Source of the DNA: Acheta domesticus
Lineage: Eukaryota; Arthropoda; Insecta; Orthoptera; Gryllidae
DNA length: 64,000 nucleotides
Assembly: GCA_031308135.1 (NCBI GenBank)
Contig: JAHLJT010008756.1
Location: forward strand, 135,610,949 to 135,674,948
Reading direction: 5' to 3'
Under the pieces are notes generated by a model that worked only from the letters and a program-made list of their open reading frames with translations, did not search any database and was not told the DNA's origin. Positions 1-11,439 of the stretch are shown in pieces. Made by a program: the position numbers and the translations under genes. Each line of letters begins with the position of its first letter. Position 1 is the first letter of the stretch.

Positions 1-2440
1 TAAAATGACGATGTAAATATCAATCGTCAGAGTATTTTTCATTTCATTACTCGCGTTTTTTCTTCAGAGATTGATAATTGGACACATGGTTAATGTATTG
101 TTACTTGCAAACACAGCTTTATGGAAGTCGATTGCAAATAACGGATTTTGACTTGAATTATTTCTCACTAGCGTCTTAAATTTTAAATCATTGAATTATA
201 TTTCACAAACAATTGTTCCATTACAAAGTTTATACAAAAATTTGAGCATCATATGACCTTCGCAATGATTTCAATGATGGGATCTGTAATTGAATCTCTG
301 AAGCAGTTCCATTGCAATTATGATCCAAGAACGGATAAGGAAGATTCATAGGTTGCACAACAATTCTGAAAAATGTGTGTCGTACTGTTTACAGGCAATT
401 TTTATATACTTCTGGAAACGGAGACCAGATAACCGAAGCAAACATTAATATTGGTCTTACTTAGTGTACGTACAAAACTTTAAATTAAGTTGCCAATAAC
501 AAATTATGACACATTCTTCTAATGAAAACTCATTGTTTATTTATTTATTTACAAAAATGAATTTATTTTATTTACAAGAAAAACAGTTAAAAACTGTAGT
601 GTGACGAGTTAAGTAGCTTTATTGATTATATGTTCTTGAAGTTCATCGAAGTTCATTTTCGCAACAAAAATGACAACCGGATCTCTAATTTTTTCAACAC
701 GTTCAAGATTTGATCCATTAAATTTATAATCGTTATTTTTGGGGTTTTTATTTCTCTAAATGATATCACTTTACATTTTTTAGAATTAAATGAACATTCA
801 TCTCACTCCACTGATAAATCTTATTCGAGCATCTGCTCGCTTTCTTCTATCCGCTCGTCTTCACAATACATTCCGCTCCCACCGCTTCACTCTGCCCCCT
901 TCCTTCTTTGTTCGAATTCGTTTTCAAGTTTAAACCCGAATTACGCAAATTCTGAATGCATTATCGAAATGAATCAAGAGGCATTTAGTAGGGGATGATT
1001 TCTTGTTGGTGATATGCACATAAAAACATTGAAAATTTTGTGAAAACTATGAAATTCCTCTTGCTTTGGATGTCAGATGTGAAAAATTTCATGTGTATAA
1101 ACTTGTCACTATGAACTGTAAAATCACAGTATTAAATACACAGGCATTTGACGCAATATATTTTATACGTCTGCTTTATCAAATCACTTAAATTAATTTT
1201 ATTTTCTCAGTTTCACCATTGCAGGAAATTTTCGAGATTTGGCATAAAACACTTGTCATGAACTTTGGAAACAGATACGCAAGAAAAATAAATAAATAAA
1301 TTAAAAAAAATCAAAAGTGTGTGGAAAAGTGGTGAAATTGGTTATGTAAAAATTAGCTTTGATACATGTTCGAGATGTTTTGGCCTTTTGCATTTTTTAA
1401 TTTTACTATATTATCTTAAACATGTGTTTCTCGTCGGTAACAAGAAGATCGAAATCCTTAACCATCTTTAAAGTGAAATAACTGCGATTTCGACACCAAA
1501 AATACAGGAAAGTTGAGTATGCCCCGGTCTCCAACACTTCGTTGACAGGCAAACCTATTCACTCATTGAAAGTCTCTAGTTAATTTTGAGAAATTATGCA
1601 AATTGTAAGGACAAAATACAATTCTGGCAATAAAACAGAACCAAGTCTTTGTCATTCATTTTGTTAGTTTTTTTACCAAATTCATGAGTTTCCGCTTTCC
1701 GGGTTCTGTAGAGTCAGATGTTGGCAGATGCTGTACAGATTTCCGATCTCCGTATTTTAGGTTACTACATTTTTCGAGTGTCAATTCCATGGGTGATATG
1801 AATAATAATAAGTATCCCAGAACAATTGCTCACGAGTACAGGTCGGAAACTACTACTTCTCACAAGCAATTGCTTCTTTTCATGTGAATAAAAAGTTTCT
1901 TGTCTTTCTGAGTAATTGATCACTAACTGATCTGTTTGGATTGGTCGATTTTCGACTGTTTTGTTATGTGCGCGTCCTGGTGGTATCGACCGCGTTAGGT
2001 TAAGTGGTACAATTGACGTGCATTGTTGGCGAAATCGTAGGAAAAATTCCTTCATTCATTCAATCACTCACTACCTAAAGCCTCTACAACAGTCGTGTAC
2101 AACCTATCTTGTATCCATTTTGAGTCTCCTACAGAGGTTGCTCCAAAAATTTGAAGTAAACGCTTCGCACTAGAAGCAAATTCTCGAATTTATTTATACG
2201 AAAAGTTAGCAATCGTACCTCGACCGAGCAGTTACTCATCAATGGAGAAATTGCTCAAAATAAGAGCAATTACTCGCGTCTTTTATTCCTACTGTTTGAA
2301 GCAATTGCTGTGGAAACTGGAGAAAGAAGTAATAGCTGATTTTTTTTCATATCACCGATTGCACTTGCCCTGTTGCTCGTCCGCTGTGGGGATGCGAGGG
2401 GCGCGGGGGCGGCGATGGCGCCGGCTGGCCTTCGGCCTTA
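1..2440. other. AT-rich DNA: presumed start of intron 1 of gene A
   Basis: This stretch lies downstream of the gene A donor on the minus strand, so it is presumably intron. I found no acceptor followed by a convincing exon. Short open frames here (for example 1684-1887 and 1961-2173) have no recognisable content. Confidence 0.45.
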
Positions 2441-2441
2441 C

Positions 2442-2609
2442 CTCCTGCAGCCTCAGCAGCGCCTGCTCGCGCAGGGCGGCGGGCGAGAGCGCGGGCGCAG
2501 GCGCGGGCGCGGGCGCGGCCAGGGCGTGGGCGTGGGCGGAGGGCGCGCCCAGCGCCGCGGGCCACAGCCACCCCACCGCCACGCCCACCACCAGCAGCAG
2601 CCGCTCCAT
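2442..2609 (-). CDS. Gene A, first coding exon: secreted protein N-terminus (partial)
   Basis: This exon encodes 56 residues, beginning MERLLLVVGVAVGWLWPAAL. That stretch is a typical signal peptide: one basic residue, a hydrophobic core, then small residues, with cleavage likely after ALG or shortly beyond. An Ala/Pro-rich linker (APAPAPAPA) and a helical segment (LREQALLRLQE) follow. The start codon has an excellent context (CACCATGG) and lies about 135 bases downstream of a well-formed TATA/initiator promoter. The exon ends in phase 0 at a strong donor, GAG|GTAAGG (GT at 2441-2440), so later exons lie to the left, outside the window or unrecognised in 1-2440. The protein is exported or lumenal. 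The helical stretch is reminiscent of the start of TGF-beta-type propeptides or a peptide-hormone precursor, but that is only a resemblance and I do not name a family. Confidence 0.72.
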
Positions 2610-2626
2610 GGTGCGAGTGTCGGACT

Positions 2627-2652
2627 GGGTCGGGTCGGGTCGGGTCGGGTCG
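2627..2652. repeat. (GGGTC)n short tandem repeat in the 5' UTR of gene A
   Basis: About five copies of GGGTC (GACCC in the transcript) lie between the inferred transcription start and the start codon. The array is short and likely to vary in length. Confidence 0.8.
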
Positions 2653-2743
2653 TGGCCGGCCGGGCCGGGCCGGGCCGGGGACGCAGGTGGGACCGGCCGA
2701 CCGGATGGCTCGTGCTGCTGGCCGCCGCGCGCTCGCTCCACAC

Positions 2744-2860
2744 TGCGCCGGGCCCCGGGGCGGCGCGGAATTATAAAGCGGGGAGTGGGGCGGGGGGCGG
2801 GGGGCGCGCCCGCCCCGCCCCGCCCCGCCCTGCCCCACGGCGGAAGAGACCATTGGCGGC
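2744..2860 (-). promoter_or_regulatory. Core promoter of gene A (CCAAT box, GC boxes, TATA box, initiator)
   Basis: Read on the minus strand, a CCGCCAATGG box sits near 2851-2858. Tandem GC boxes (CCCCGCCCC type) lie at about 2800-2832 and a TATA element (CTTTATAATT) at 2778-2769. A GCAGT initiator has its A at 2744, 31 bases from the TATA, which is the canonical spacing. The start codon follows at 2609 with a good Kozak context. The order and spacing are those of a regulated RNA polymerase II promoter inside a CpG-rich island. The elements are read from the sequence; the start site is inferred. Confidence 0.68.
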
Positions 2861-4119
2861 GGCGGTGGCGGGCGCGGACAGTACTGGCACAGCCCGCCCC
2901 CGCCCTCGCCCCTCGCGCGGTGGGCGGACCGGCGCGCCACGCTCCCCGTCCCCACCCCCTCCACTCGCGAATCGCGAGCGCCCACCGCCCAAATGCACGC
3001 GGCGTTCTTGCTGATGCTTTCTGGGTAGAGACAGTTCCGAGAAAGTTCATCACAGCTGTCAATGTCAGTGCCGGTTTCCTCACGAACTACTTTCATTCAA
3101 GGTCACATTTGCTATTTACCTCTCCCTTAGTTAGACCCCCTTATGTCCGCCAAATTAGCTATCACTCGACCTGACCCAGACTTCTGGAGGGAAACCGATT
3201 ATTTGTCTTCGGATCCATGTGGAAGATTCTTAGAAATATCTCCAAACATTTGTGTTTTGGCGTTTCTAGCGCTGCGATCTAGCAGTGGTAGAGCGAAACA
3301 AGTGCCCCAGCGCCATGACACCCAGGCGATGAATAACAATAATTCGCTCGAGATTGTATTTCTCGAACGCCACTGTTTACAGTACGCAGTTCGGGGCTTG
3401 GATCACTCGGAAGGAAAAGTTCCCACTCCGTGGGATAATTACGTTGTGTGTAGCATATACAGTTGTGCTAATGGGATAATTCCACTTTGTAGGATAATTT
3501 CAACTCCAAAATTATGTATGAATCTATGCAAATTGAACGATATGTCCTAAAATAGGAAATGGTTTATAATTCCACAAATTTTCTTTTATATGCCACCCGA
3601 AAATTATAGGTGTATTATCAGTGTATTATAATACACTGAAAGAATTTACTTTTCAGAATAACTTTTCTAGCGCTACTTTCGTGTTAGATTTTCCAATACC
3701 GTATTCTGAGGTAGGTACTAACCGTAGTCCGAAAGGGCATCTGACAAGAAAAGTTTCCAACACACATTTCTTGCATGTTTTTATTATTTAATTTTAATAC
3801 CGAAGAGATGTTTTTACGTCCTACGCTCAACAAGAGAGAACCAGATAACTGTATATTTCATTTTCTGTATATAGAACTTGTGTAGTTCACATTTTTAATA
3901 CGTGAAAATATTTTTGAACAGTTTAAAACGTTAGCCACTCTTCAACTCTTCCTGAGAAGTATTATCATAGGTAATACCACGAGTGCTTTGGAAATTGACG
4001 AAAAATCCCCGACTAGCGATGTAAGGAGGGGATTTATCTGAGAATTTCCAGAGTGGTATTTAATAGGAGTATTGTAGGAATGAGATTATGTCCAACAGAG
4101 TTCCAAAATGCGCCAAATA
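2861..4119. other. Upstream flank of gene A
   Basis: The GC-rich island continues to about 3010 and then gives way to ordinary intergenic DNA. The frame at 3143-3550 (135 residues) has no recognisable domain and a composition typical of chance frames. No repeat could be assigned here. Confidence 0.4.
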
Positions 4120-5143
4120 CAGTCGACACCGGTTATAGTGAACTCGGATATAGTGAACCCTCGGTTATAGTGAACTTGTCACGGGCCCTGTTTCACTTGC
4201 ATTACAAATAAGCATAAGATGATTCGGTTACAGTGAACCTGAATATTGGCTGTAGAGAATGTAGGAAATACAACGTAATTAATTCCCTCCTCGAAAATAA
4301 TATATCGCGTCAGTGCCACACATTACATCACTAGGCAGCTTGAAAAAATTACCTTCGGCCAAATGTCATATCCGAAGACGTCTCCCCTGAGGTACAGGTA
4401 GCGGACCTGGTGTTGTACTTGATATTCCGCGGGACAAAGCGCGTTGAGTTCTATCTAGACGACAGCAATTGGACGGTGTTATGCATCAACCGGCTATGCG
4501 ACATCATGCAAGTTTTGAGATAATCGTGTTCAAAGGTTTTATTACATTTTCAGCTCTAAAAACTGTAATTTAATTATTTCATTCATTGAAACGGCAAACT
4601 ACACAAACATGAGTGGAATATCTGGCGCGTACCTGCATAATATGAAATTAAGAACAGCAGATTTGAAGATCTAGGTTTATAGCCGCGTGGAAAAGCGGCA
4701 TTTCATTAGCCGCTTGCGCCTGTCTGCTACCGAAAGCACGTCGTATATTGTTAGGAGAGTAAAATGATCTTCGCAGATGGGACGATGTTCCAACAACACA
4801 AGTGGCATTGAAGGGTGTAAAGACTGCATTACGATACTTAGACCCAGAAGGCAATGCAGAATCAAGTATGGAGAGAGTACAAACTCTGAAGAAGGATCTA
4901 AAGAAATTACTAATGGAAAATGTAAGAAGCAAACAAATGAAAATAATTGATTTTATAAAACAAATAAAGATATTGAAATTTTCAGTTCGTGCTGTTAATG
5001 TTTTGTACTGTGCCGCTATATTAATAAAATCAATCGTAATGGAGAAATTCTATTTAATTTTGACATCTTCGGATACAGAGAATCTCTGATATAGTGAACC
5101 GAAAATATTAGTCCTAGAAGTTCACTATAAGCTGAGTCGATTG
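4120..5143 (+). mobile_element. Tigger/pogo-type DNA transposon, internally deleted
   Basis: The element begins CAGTCGACACCGGTTATAGT and its right end is the inverted version (CAATCGACTCAGCTTATAGT when reversed). Both ends carry repeated TATAGTGAAC motifs. It is flanked by TA on both sides (4118-4119 and 5144-5145), the TcMar target duplication. The open frame at 4802-5089 extends leftward to read DVPTTQVALKGVKTALRYL, followed by a basic helical segment (LKKDLKKLL). This resembles the C-terminal tail of Tigger/CENP-B-like transposases. The DDE catalytic core is missing, so the copy is a non-autonomous remnant of about 1.0 kb. Confidence 0.72.
4802..5089 (+). pseudogene. C-terminal fragment of Tigger-like transposase
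   Basis: The frame encodes 95 residues. The first half (KGVKTALRYLDPEGNAES) looks like the acidic/helical tail of Tigger-type transposases; the second half runs into AT-rich transposon DNA. It has no promoter or catalytic residues and lies wholly inside the TA-flanked element. It is probably not expressed as a functional protein. Confidence 0.55.
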
Positions 5144-5470
5144 TATTGAAAATAACTGAAAGCTATGTTAAAATCAAAGAGGTCATGTTACAGTTCATAC
5201 ACGGTTTATTGGACATCGACATAGCCATCGATGTATACCGCTTCCACTACACTAGATCCGTCACAGCTTAAGATTGACTAGTTAGGAGAAGCGGTAAGAA
5301 AAATCGGATAGAAAAAGGATAAACGTTTTCAGATACACCGCCCTAATTGGGGCATTTTGAATGTATAGTTAAACACTGTTTTAATCTCACGAGTGGAGTA
5401 GTCAAGTTACTGTTTCATCTGGCAAATAATTTGAATATATCTAAAGCAAAATACTAGTTGCAACCCCCCC

Positions 5471-6105
5471 CATTCAGTCATGAGTCCCGTAAGTGTAGTG
5501 CATGCTCTTTATCCCGGGAGTTGGCGGTGTTCCCCTCCCCCTGGAACATGAGATCCCTCGCCGATCTACTCGACCGTACGCTGGGTTCCCTGCAGGCGTT
5601 TACCAGACTGCCGCCCAAGACGGTAGAATTCTAACCTTCTGGCTGGTCTTCTGTCATCTCTTGTAATTGAGTGAATCTGAAGTGTGTCTGTAAGTAAGGA
5701 GAGAGGCGGGGAAAATACTAGATAGGTTTATTAAAGTCCGCTTTGAGCTAATGCTCGGTGGCAAACTGATTAGAATTAGAATCATAAAAATTACAAAACT
5801 ATTACAAACATTTACAATTAGAATTGGAGGTTGATATCCTAGTTTTAATTAATTTCTAGTTATCTCTAAATTGATTTAAAGCGTATCGAACACTTGACAC
5901 CACTTCACTCCACTGCACTCCCTCTACCACTACACATCAATGAGGAAAGGAAGAAGCCCGTGCTCCATAACTCTTTTCCTAAGGTAGTGCTCGGGCACTC
6001 GTCAGGTTATGTTCGGAGAAATCACGGAAAACTACCGATCTCAATAGCCGGCCGCGAGAATTATCCTCTAAGCTGCGGCTGAAATCGACCTGACTAGCCT
6101 AGGGA
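5471..6105 (-). mobile_element. tS1 SINE copy, split by an insertion
   Basis: The tail part (5471 to about 5720, with the CCCGTAAGTGTAGTGCATG motif) and the body (about 5935-6105, with CACGGAAAACTACCGAT and the CCGGCCGC segment) match other tS1 copies. About 215 bases of unrelated AT-rich DNA separate them. The tRNA-like head is missing. Confidence 0.7.
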
Positions 6106-6641
6106 TGTCCATCATGCAAGGCCTCAAGGGCCACTTTAATATGGTAGCGGGCCATATTTTCATTATTAGAGCGATTCACACCGGACTTGCTCGTCTTGTT
6201 GATCTCGACAGTTTGCCCGGGTGCTCTGAAACGGGAGGGGTGGGGGTGGAGCCATGCGTGATATCATGATGAACCATCATAATGCAGTGACACACATTGG
6301 AATGATTTTGAGTTTACCAGAAAGTAAAATTCCATAAATCTAAACTTACCCTATATTTACATTAAAAGGGGTGTTGGTCTCGGCCAGATTCGTGCACTAG
6401 GCGCACTATGCATTAACCCGACATGAATGAAAGAGACTTTGTTTCCACTTATAACCTGAATGGCACCGCGCGCCGCCTTGGGCAGCCCTGATCTGGCCAG
6501 TGAGAAACCCCTTCCACCGTGTGGGCGTCCCGATCAGAGTCTCTTCCATAATGACAGTGCTGCCTCTGAGCAAGTTTATTCAGTAAGATGTTGCGACATT
6601 TCTATCTTATATAACTTCTTAATTGTGTTAAGGGCGCTGTA
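6106..6641. other. Intergenic, no feature recognised
   Basis: Mixed-composition DNA. The open frame at 6460-6711 runs into the adjacent foldback element and has no recognisable domain. Confidence 0.4.
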
Positions 6642-6796
6642 CTGCGATTTTCGTAACTTTGCCCCTGACAGGAATCAGCTGTTGACGGTTTCATCCAATC
6701 GGGAGCTTTAACGTCACCATAGTGAAATATAAGCTCCCGATTGGATGGCAACGAAACAGCTGATTCCTGTCAGTTGGGCAGTTACAAAAATCGCAG
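6642..6796. mobile_element. fb1-like foldback MITE, short variant
   Basis: The ends are CTGCGATTTTCGTAACTTTG and its inverted counterpart, as in the 230-bp fb1 family. The interior is different: long arms contain TGACAGGAATCAGCTGTT and CATCCAATCGGGAGCT and their reversals, so nearly the whole element folds on itself. TA flanks it at 6640-6641 and 6797-6798, consistent with a TA target duplication. Confidence 0.78.
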
Positions 6797-8291
6797 TATA
6801 CATTCATGTTTCTAATACCACAGTGAATAATGTCTCTGCGTTACTGTGATCATTCTAAAGACGATAAACATGACTAACAAACAAAATTGTCTAAAACAAT
6901 TAATGAAATAAAATGAATATATAATGTTACAGTACTGAAAACTATAAACCTCTGAAATTGTCGTGAAAACCATATTTGACGAAAAGACGAAATAAATCAA
7001 AAACAATATTGTCTGAGTTACATTATAATGCAACTATTATTCCCCAACCTTGTAGAATTACCACCATTTCATTCTACTGCGTAATGTCGTCATCTCTACG
7101 AAATACCTTGCAAACTTGACGTTTTTCCTTGGAAGGCAAACAGCTGGTTGAAACGACCGCAGCCTGTGTTTATTTTCCAAGAAACGCGTTTCATAAAAGA
7201 ATTATTTTGTCCCCTCACATGTGGTTTGCTTGTTAAGCTTCCGTCATGTGTGCTAATTTTATCCTAGTTTGATCCAGTTTCTCAGTAATCATTTCCGGAG
7301 AAACGTTTCATAGAATTCTGCTTGCTTATTTAATTCAATATTTAGAGTTGTGTATTAATTTCTTCCGAAATAACTTTTTCCAAGCGCGTTCTTTTGAATG
7401 TTTTTCATAAATTAATAAAATACAGTAGTTTAACCCTCGAGAACACTTCGCACTTTATGAATTGTTGTTTTCAAAGTGACAATATCTTGGCATTTTAACT
7501 TAATTTTAAACTACTAAGTCATGAACTGTGTCATGTAGATAAGGAACTCTGCATGGGACAATCATTCTATTAATTCTAAGGGTTTATTAACGGAAATACA
7601 TGGATTCAATTTGATTAAATGGAACAGAACACCAAATATTCAATGAAATTTAATATGGGTTTCAACATTTTCTAACATCCGAAGTTCCAAAAAGTTCTTC
7701 TTTTGCTTAAAAAGTGTAACTCGTCGTTATATTGCGCTTAGTACAGTTTTATGACCAAATTATAATTTTTGTATTCTTACAAAAATGGGTTTTCCGTTTT
7801 ATTAATTAATTCGTTTAAAAACTATTTCATATTTTCTGCTTCTTAACAACTGACCTTGAATAAATTATGCTTTGGAGCATATGTAGTTGAGGTGGAAAAC
7901 AGTCGTATCTTTTACCCTATAAAGAAAACCAATGGCAAAAAAGCTGCGGAACAAAAGCACAAAATGGGATTTCGAAAGCGTAGCACACACACCGCTCAAG
8001 AACAACAAATAAAATACTACGATATAACATTAGAATAAATTAATTATTTAAAACAAGTCTTCTTGTATACTGCAATACAAATGTTAAGGATACATACAGT
8101 ACAACAGTTCTTTATCTTCCTAAATTTTTTTTCCTGTTTCCTATCGGAACGGGTGAATAGCAATTGCGTAATGGCGGGTGACCTCTTCCGTGGGAGTATT
8201 GCTGTCGAATGACGTCAGCTTTGTCGTAAGATGTGAGTGACTGTATTCAGACGGTACGCACAGGATGACAATAGGTGGAATAACACAAATA
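6797..8291. other. AT-rich intergenic DNA
   Basis: No exon or repeat was recognised in this 1.5 kb. Open frames at 6812-7033 (minus) and 7856-8038 (plus) are short and low in complexity. Confidence 0.4.
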
Positions 8292-8433
8292 CAGTAAGCC
8301 CTCATTAACACGAATTCCAAGGGACAGAACTAATCGGAGTTCGTGTTATAAACATTCATATTAACCGAGTATTATAAATGTTCGTTTTACTGTAATATCT
8401 TGTCGGATCTGAAATTCTGTTCGTGATAGTGTA

Positions 8434-9208
8434 CGGTCAGAGTGGATCCGTTTTCGACCGAAGAAACGTTCGCGCGCGAAAGGCCGACTGATTCTGTCGA
8501 CCTGACTAGTCACACTACACGCGACTGCAGTAGATATTTATCTGTGAATTATTGGATGTAAATGGCATGCAATGGAAGCGAGAAGATTACAACTGCTTGC
8601 TGAGAGCTCTGCTCTTAAATTTCTTCTGCTTGAAAATCAAAAAGATTTAAGGGTGAAACCTATTTTCACAGATCGCGAAAATGCTGGTGAATTTCATACC
8701 TTATATTACCAATTAATGAAACAACCTGTAAAATTTCTACAACACACAAGAAGGTCGCCTGATACTTTTTTTACATACTTGGAGCAATTAGAGGTGACAT
8801 TAATAAAAGGTCGAATTTTAGAAAATGCATTGCTACAGAGGAATGACTGTTCATCTCCATAAGGTATGTGAGGTTATATCCCATGTTTACAACACATTTT
8901 GTACTAGTTTCACCCACTTCTTCTACGATTTTATTCCATAATTCCTGCTTTTATATCCGTTGTGATATCTGGTATCCGATGTCTTCCACAGAACATCTCG
9001 TTCGTGTACAGATGAAACCACTTTTCCCCATTCATCTCAGACAGCTCAGATCGGCAGAATAAATCAAATCCATTTGATATCGGCTTGCCGACTTCGAAGT
9101 TCGGCCGTGTTGGACAGAACTTGTCGGATGCAATGTTGATATATTCGACCATAAACGGCCGTGTTCGGCCGAAGTCAAATTCGGCCGAATACGGATCCAC
9201 TCTGACCG
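8434..9208 (+). mobile_element. PIF/Harbinger element, deleted, nested
   Basis: A perfect 17-base terminal inverted repeat, CGGTCAGAGTGGATCCG, extends imperfectly to about 34 bases through CGACCGAA/CGGCCGAA. It encloses two coding remnants: a plus-strand transposase N-terminus (8572-8862) and, on the minus strand around 8880-8960, a MADF/Myb-like piece reading ELWNKIVEEVGETSTKC. A nuclease plus a separate MADF/Myb-like protein is the characteristic gene pair of this superfamily. I could not define a clean 3-base target duplication. Confidence 0.65.
8572..8862 (+). pseudogene. Harbinger transposase, N-terminal fragment
   Basis: This 96-residue open frame contains FHTLYYQLMKQPVKFLQHTR followed by SPDTFFTYLEQL. 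That matches the helical region preceding the DDE nuclease domain in PIF/Harbinger nucleases, where an F-x-x-L-x-x-L and a 'R-M/S-s-p-x-x-F-x-x-L' pattern recur. The DDE domain itself is absent. The frame may be the first exon of a former transposase gene, but as it stands it cannot catalyse transposition. Confidence 0.6.
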
Positions 9209-9399
9209 AAGCCTTACGGCGAAGTTTGTGTTGAGCGAGTTCGTGTTAACGAGGGTTTTCTGTAGTGCCATTTTGAGTCAAAATTAAAACTGCTTTATTG
9301 GGTTTTAATGTTTCCCCCTGTACCTGGATATCTAACGAAAACAAAAACACCTCGAACATGGCCGGAGGCGGGGTAGGTTTCTTTCAATTTCTGTGCGTT

Positions 9400-9960
9400 T
9401 TGGAAATTAGACCCGATTTACACGCTTCTTTTTATTTTCTCGTCTTAAGTACTTCGTAAGAAGAGAAAGTTATGTAATCGTGCGCCGGAAAACGGGGAAT
9501 GTTCGCCAGAAATACTTATAGCAGGGGTCTGGTAACGAAAAAGTGGATAAAACCTGTTGCTAAATTCAGAAAAAAATCCTCTGTCTCGTGATGTTGTCAA
9601 AATCCACGTTCTGTTTCTTCTTGATACTGGAAATCGATTGACGGCAAAACGTCCGTCTAACCGTCTACAGTCAACGCTAGCGCCTAAACCGTTCAGCCGA
9701 TTTTCTTCAAAATTGATATTCCCCGATCGTTTTTACTAGTGTCAAGGCTCCTGGAATTTGAAATCGATATTTTAATTTTTGGGGGTATTTTACATGACGC
9801 TCGTCGGAGATTTTCAAAGTGAAAAAAAAAGACTCCAAATTTTTTGATTAAGTTTTGTTGCTGAATAGTGCGAAGAAAGTTTAAGGGAGTGATGTAGGTA
9901 TCATTTTCGTTATATCCCCAATTTTTGATGAAGGGTGTAGGATGTTTAACGAACGCAGGC
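9400..9960 (+). repeat. Family F repeat, 5' end portion
   Basis: This copy begins with the family F terminal hairpin (ACTT/TTCTCGTC ... GAGAAAGTTATG) and the GCGCCGGAAAACGG segment. It continues through AATCCTCT, the GTCCGTCTAACCGTCTACAG stretch and the TTTTGGGGGTATTTTACATG segment. The order matches the copies at 28140, 36600 and 42470. There is no coding content. Confidence 0.7.
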
Positions 9961-10147
9961 ATACGCCGAGCAACTTTGCCGTCCCGGAAGCTAATCTGAG
10001 CTAAACCGAAAAATCATTCGTCAAAAGAAAGCATGTAAATCGGGTCGGATAACACCCATCATGTCAGGCCGAAGAGTTACGCTAGGTTTGTAACGCTGGA
10101 GCAAAAGGGGAGAACAATCATGAATGTAGCAAAATGTGATGAAATTC

Positions 10148-10634
10148 GAGTTCCGACGGTGGCAGGATTTTCGACACTAGCTACACAGGTTGAGTTCAGC
10201 CGCTGTCTGGAGGGGAATTCTAGCGGGGCCGGCTGCTCTGATCGGTAGTTTGGTCGTAGTTTGTTCGATCAATACCAGGCGAATGTCAGAGCAGTAACCT
10301 AACAATCGGGTCAACGGGCTGCCTGCGATCTTTCCTTCGCCTTCATTGTCCTATCCTCTCCTCTTACTTACACACAAACACACTTACATGCACCATACAT
10401 GTCGGGATAGCAGTCGGAAACTTCTGAGCTTGTCCAGACTGGGACGGTGCCCCGCTGGAGATACCTGGTTGAGGAAAATCTCGCGAGCCGACAGGTACAT
10501 CGCCAACGGATCTCGTCCATCGAGCGAAGAAAGATTACCGTCACCTCCCTCGAAAAAACATGTACTACACTTACGAACTAATGATCTTAACAGTTGACGC
10601 TCCCGGAATCTGTAATCAATCAACCAATTAATCA
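10148..10634 (+). mobile_element. tS1 SINE copy, lacks most of the tRNA head
   Basis: The copy starts at the TTCCGACGGTGGCAGGATTT segment after the lost B box. It runs through the CTGCTCTGATCGGTAGTT body, a CA-rich centre and the TACACTTACGAACTAATGAT tail, ending in a CAATCAA-type tract. Confidence 0.8.
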
Positions 10635-10639
10635 AATAT

Positions 10640-11092
10640 GTGATTCAATCAGTGGGTGTGTATATAAAGCATCGTAGAATCGTTTTTCCTATGCCTGGCT
10701 AATCATGAGATGAACACCCGGAATACTTGCAAGAAATAGCACTACGTTAAAGAAAATAAATATTGAAAGATAATAACCTCCTTAATGGCTGATCTTTGAC
10801 TCAACGAAAGATTTTGTATCAGAAGAATCCGTGCCTGAGGGATAAACATGTGGATTCGTAGCAGCCCCTCTCCAGCTGCCCTGGAGAGGCGGGAATTGTT
10901 TTCGTTTATTAGTGGCTTTACATGAACTACAGCCGATAAGGCTTTTGGAGTAGTAGGAGGGCGAGTAACTTATAAATACTACATATTCTAAATTAAAACT
11001 AATAACAAGGCCTCTTTGGGTGCACTTTAGTTTACATAAATATTTTAATATTTGAGAATAATGATGGTTCTTTAATGTTCATTGTTCTTGTT
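10640..11092. other. Intergenic, no feature recognised
   Basis: AT-rich DNA with no recognisable exon or repeat. Confidence 0.35.
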
Positions 11093-11432
11093 TTCTTCAG
11101 AAAAATTAAGCCTGAAATAAAAAGCACCCAATTTACACAATTCGACTGCTTTTGTATTTCTCGCTAATTTTTCTGTCTGAGCAAATACATTCATTTCTTT
11201 TGTAAATAATAAACAATTTATGTTTCTGGAGTATTTTTATGCTTCCGTAATGCAAATTTTTGCCTAGAAATCATTTTTTCAAACCAACGTTTGAGTGCTT
11301 ATTGTGGGTCAACCATTCGGGATATCCACGTAGTTTATTAGACAAAATATGCTTAGAGCTTCTTTTCTTAAGAGCTTTAAGTCTTAAGAGCTTATTTTGG
11401 AAGTTTCGACGTTTCCTCCCCGGCCATATGTA
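11093..11432 (+). repeat. Dispersed repeat, pair member with 59862-60182
   Basis: About 330 bases align closely with 59862-60182 in the same orientation. Shared blocks include AAAGCACCCAATTTACACAA, TAATGCAAATTTTTGCC and AGTTTATTAGACAAAATAT, ending near GACGTTTCCTC. It shows no open frame or obvious inverted ends. It could be a fragment of a larger transposon. Confidence 0.75.
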
Positions 11433-11439
11433 GACACAA

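Larger units (their letters stand above)
8292..9262. mobile_element. TA-flanked DNA element carrying a nested PIF/Harbinger insertion
   Basis: The outer ends are CAGTAAGCCCTCATTAACAC and, reversed at the right, CAGAAAACCCTCGTTAACAC. They are flanked by TA (8290-8291 and 9263-9264). The CAGT start and TA duplication suit a Tc1/mariner or Tigger-type MITE. Only about 195 bases belong to the outer element; the rest is the inner element at 8434-9208. Confidence 0.65.

Noticed and set aside
2242..3174. Long plus-strand frame of 310 codons over the gene A promoter, with several overlapping frames on both strands
   Set aside because: It is Arg/Gly/Ala/Pro-rich sequence produced by the GC-rich island. 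The minus-strand exon with promoter, signal peptide and donor explains the region better.
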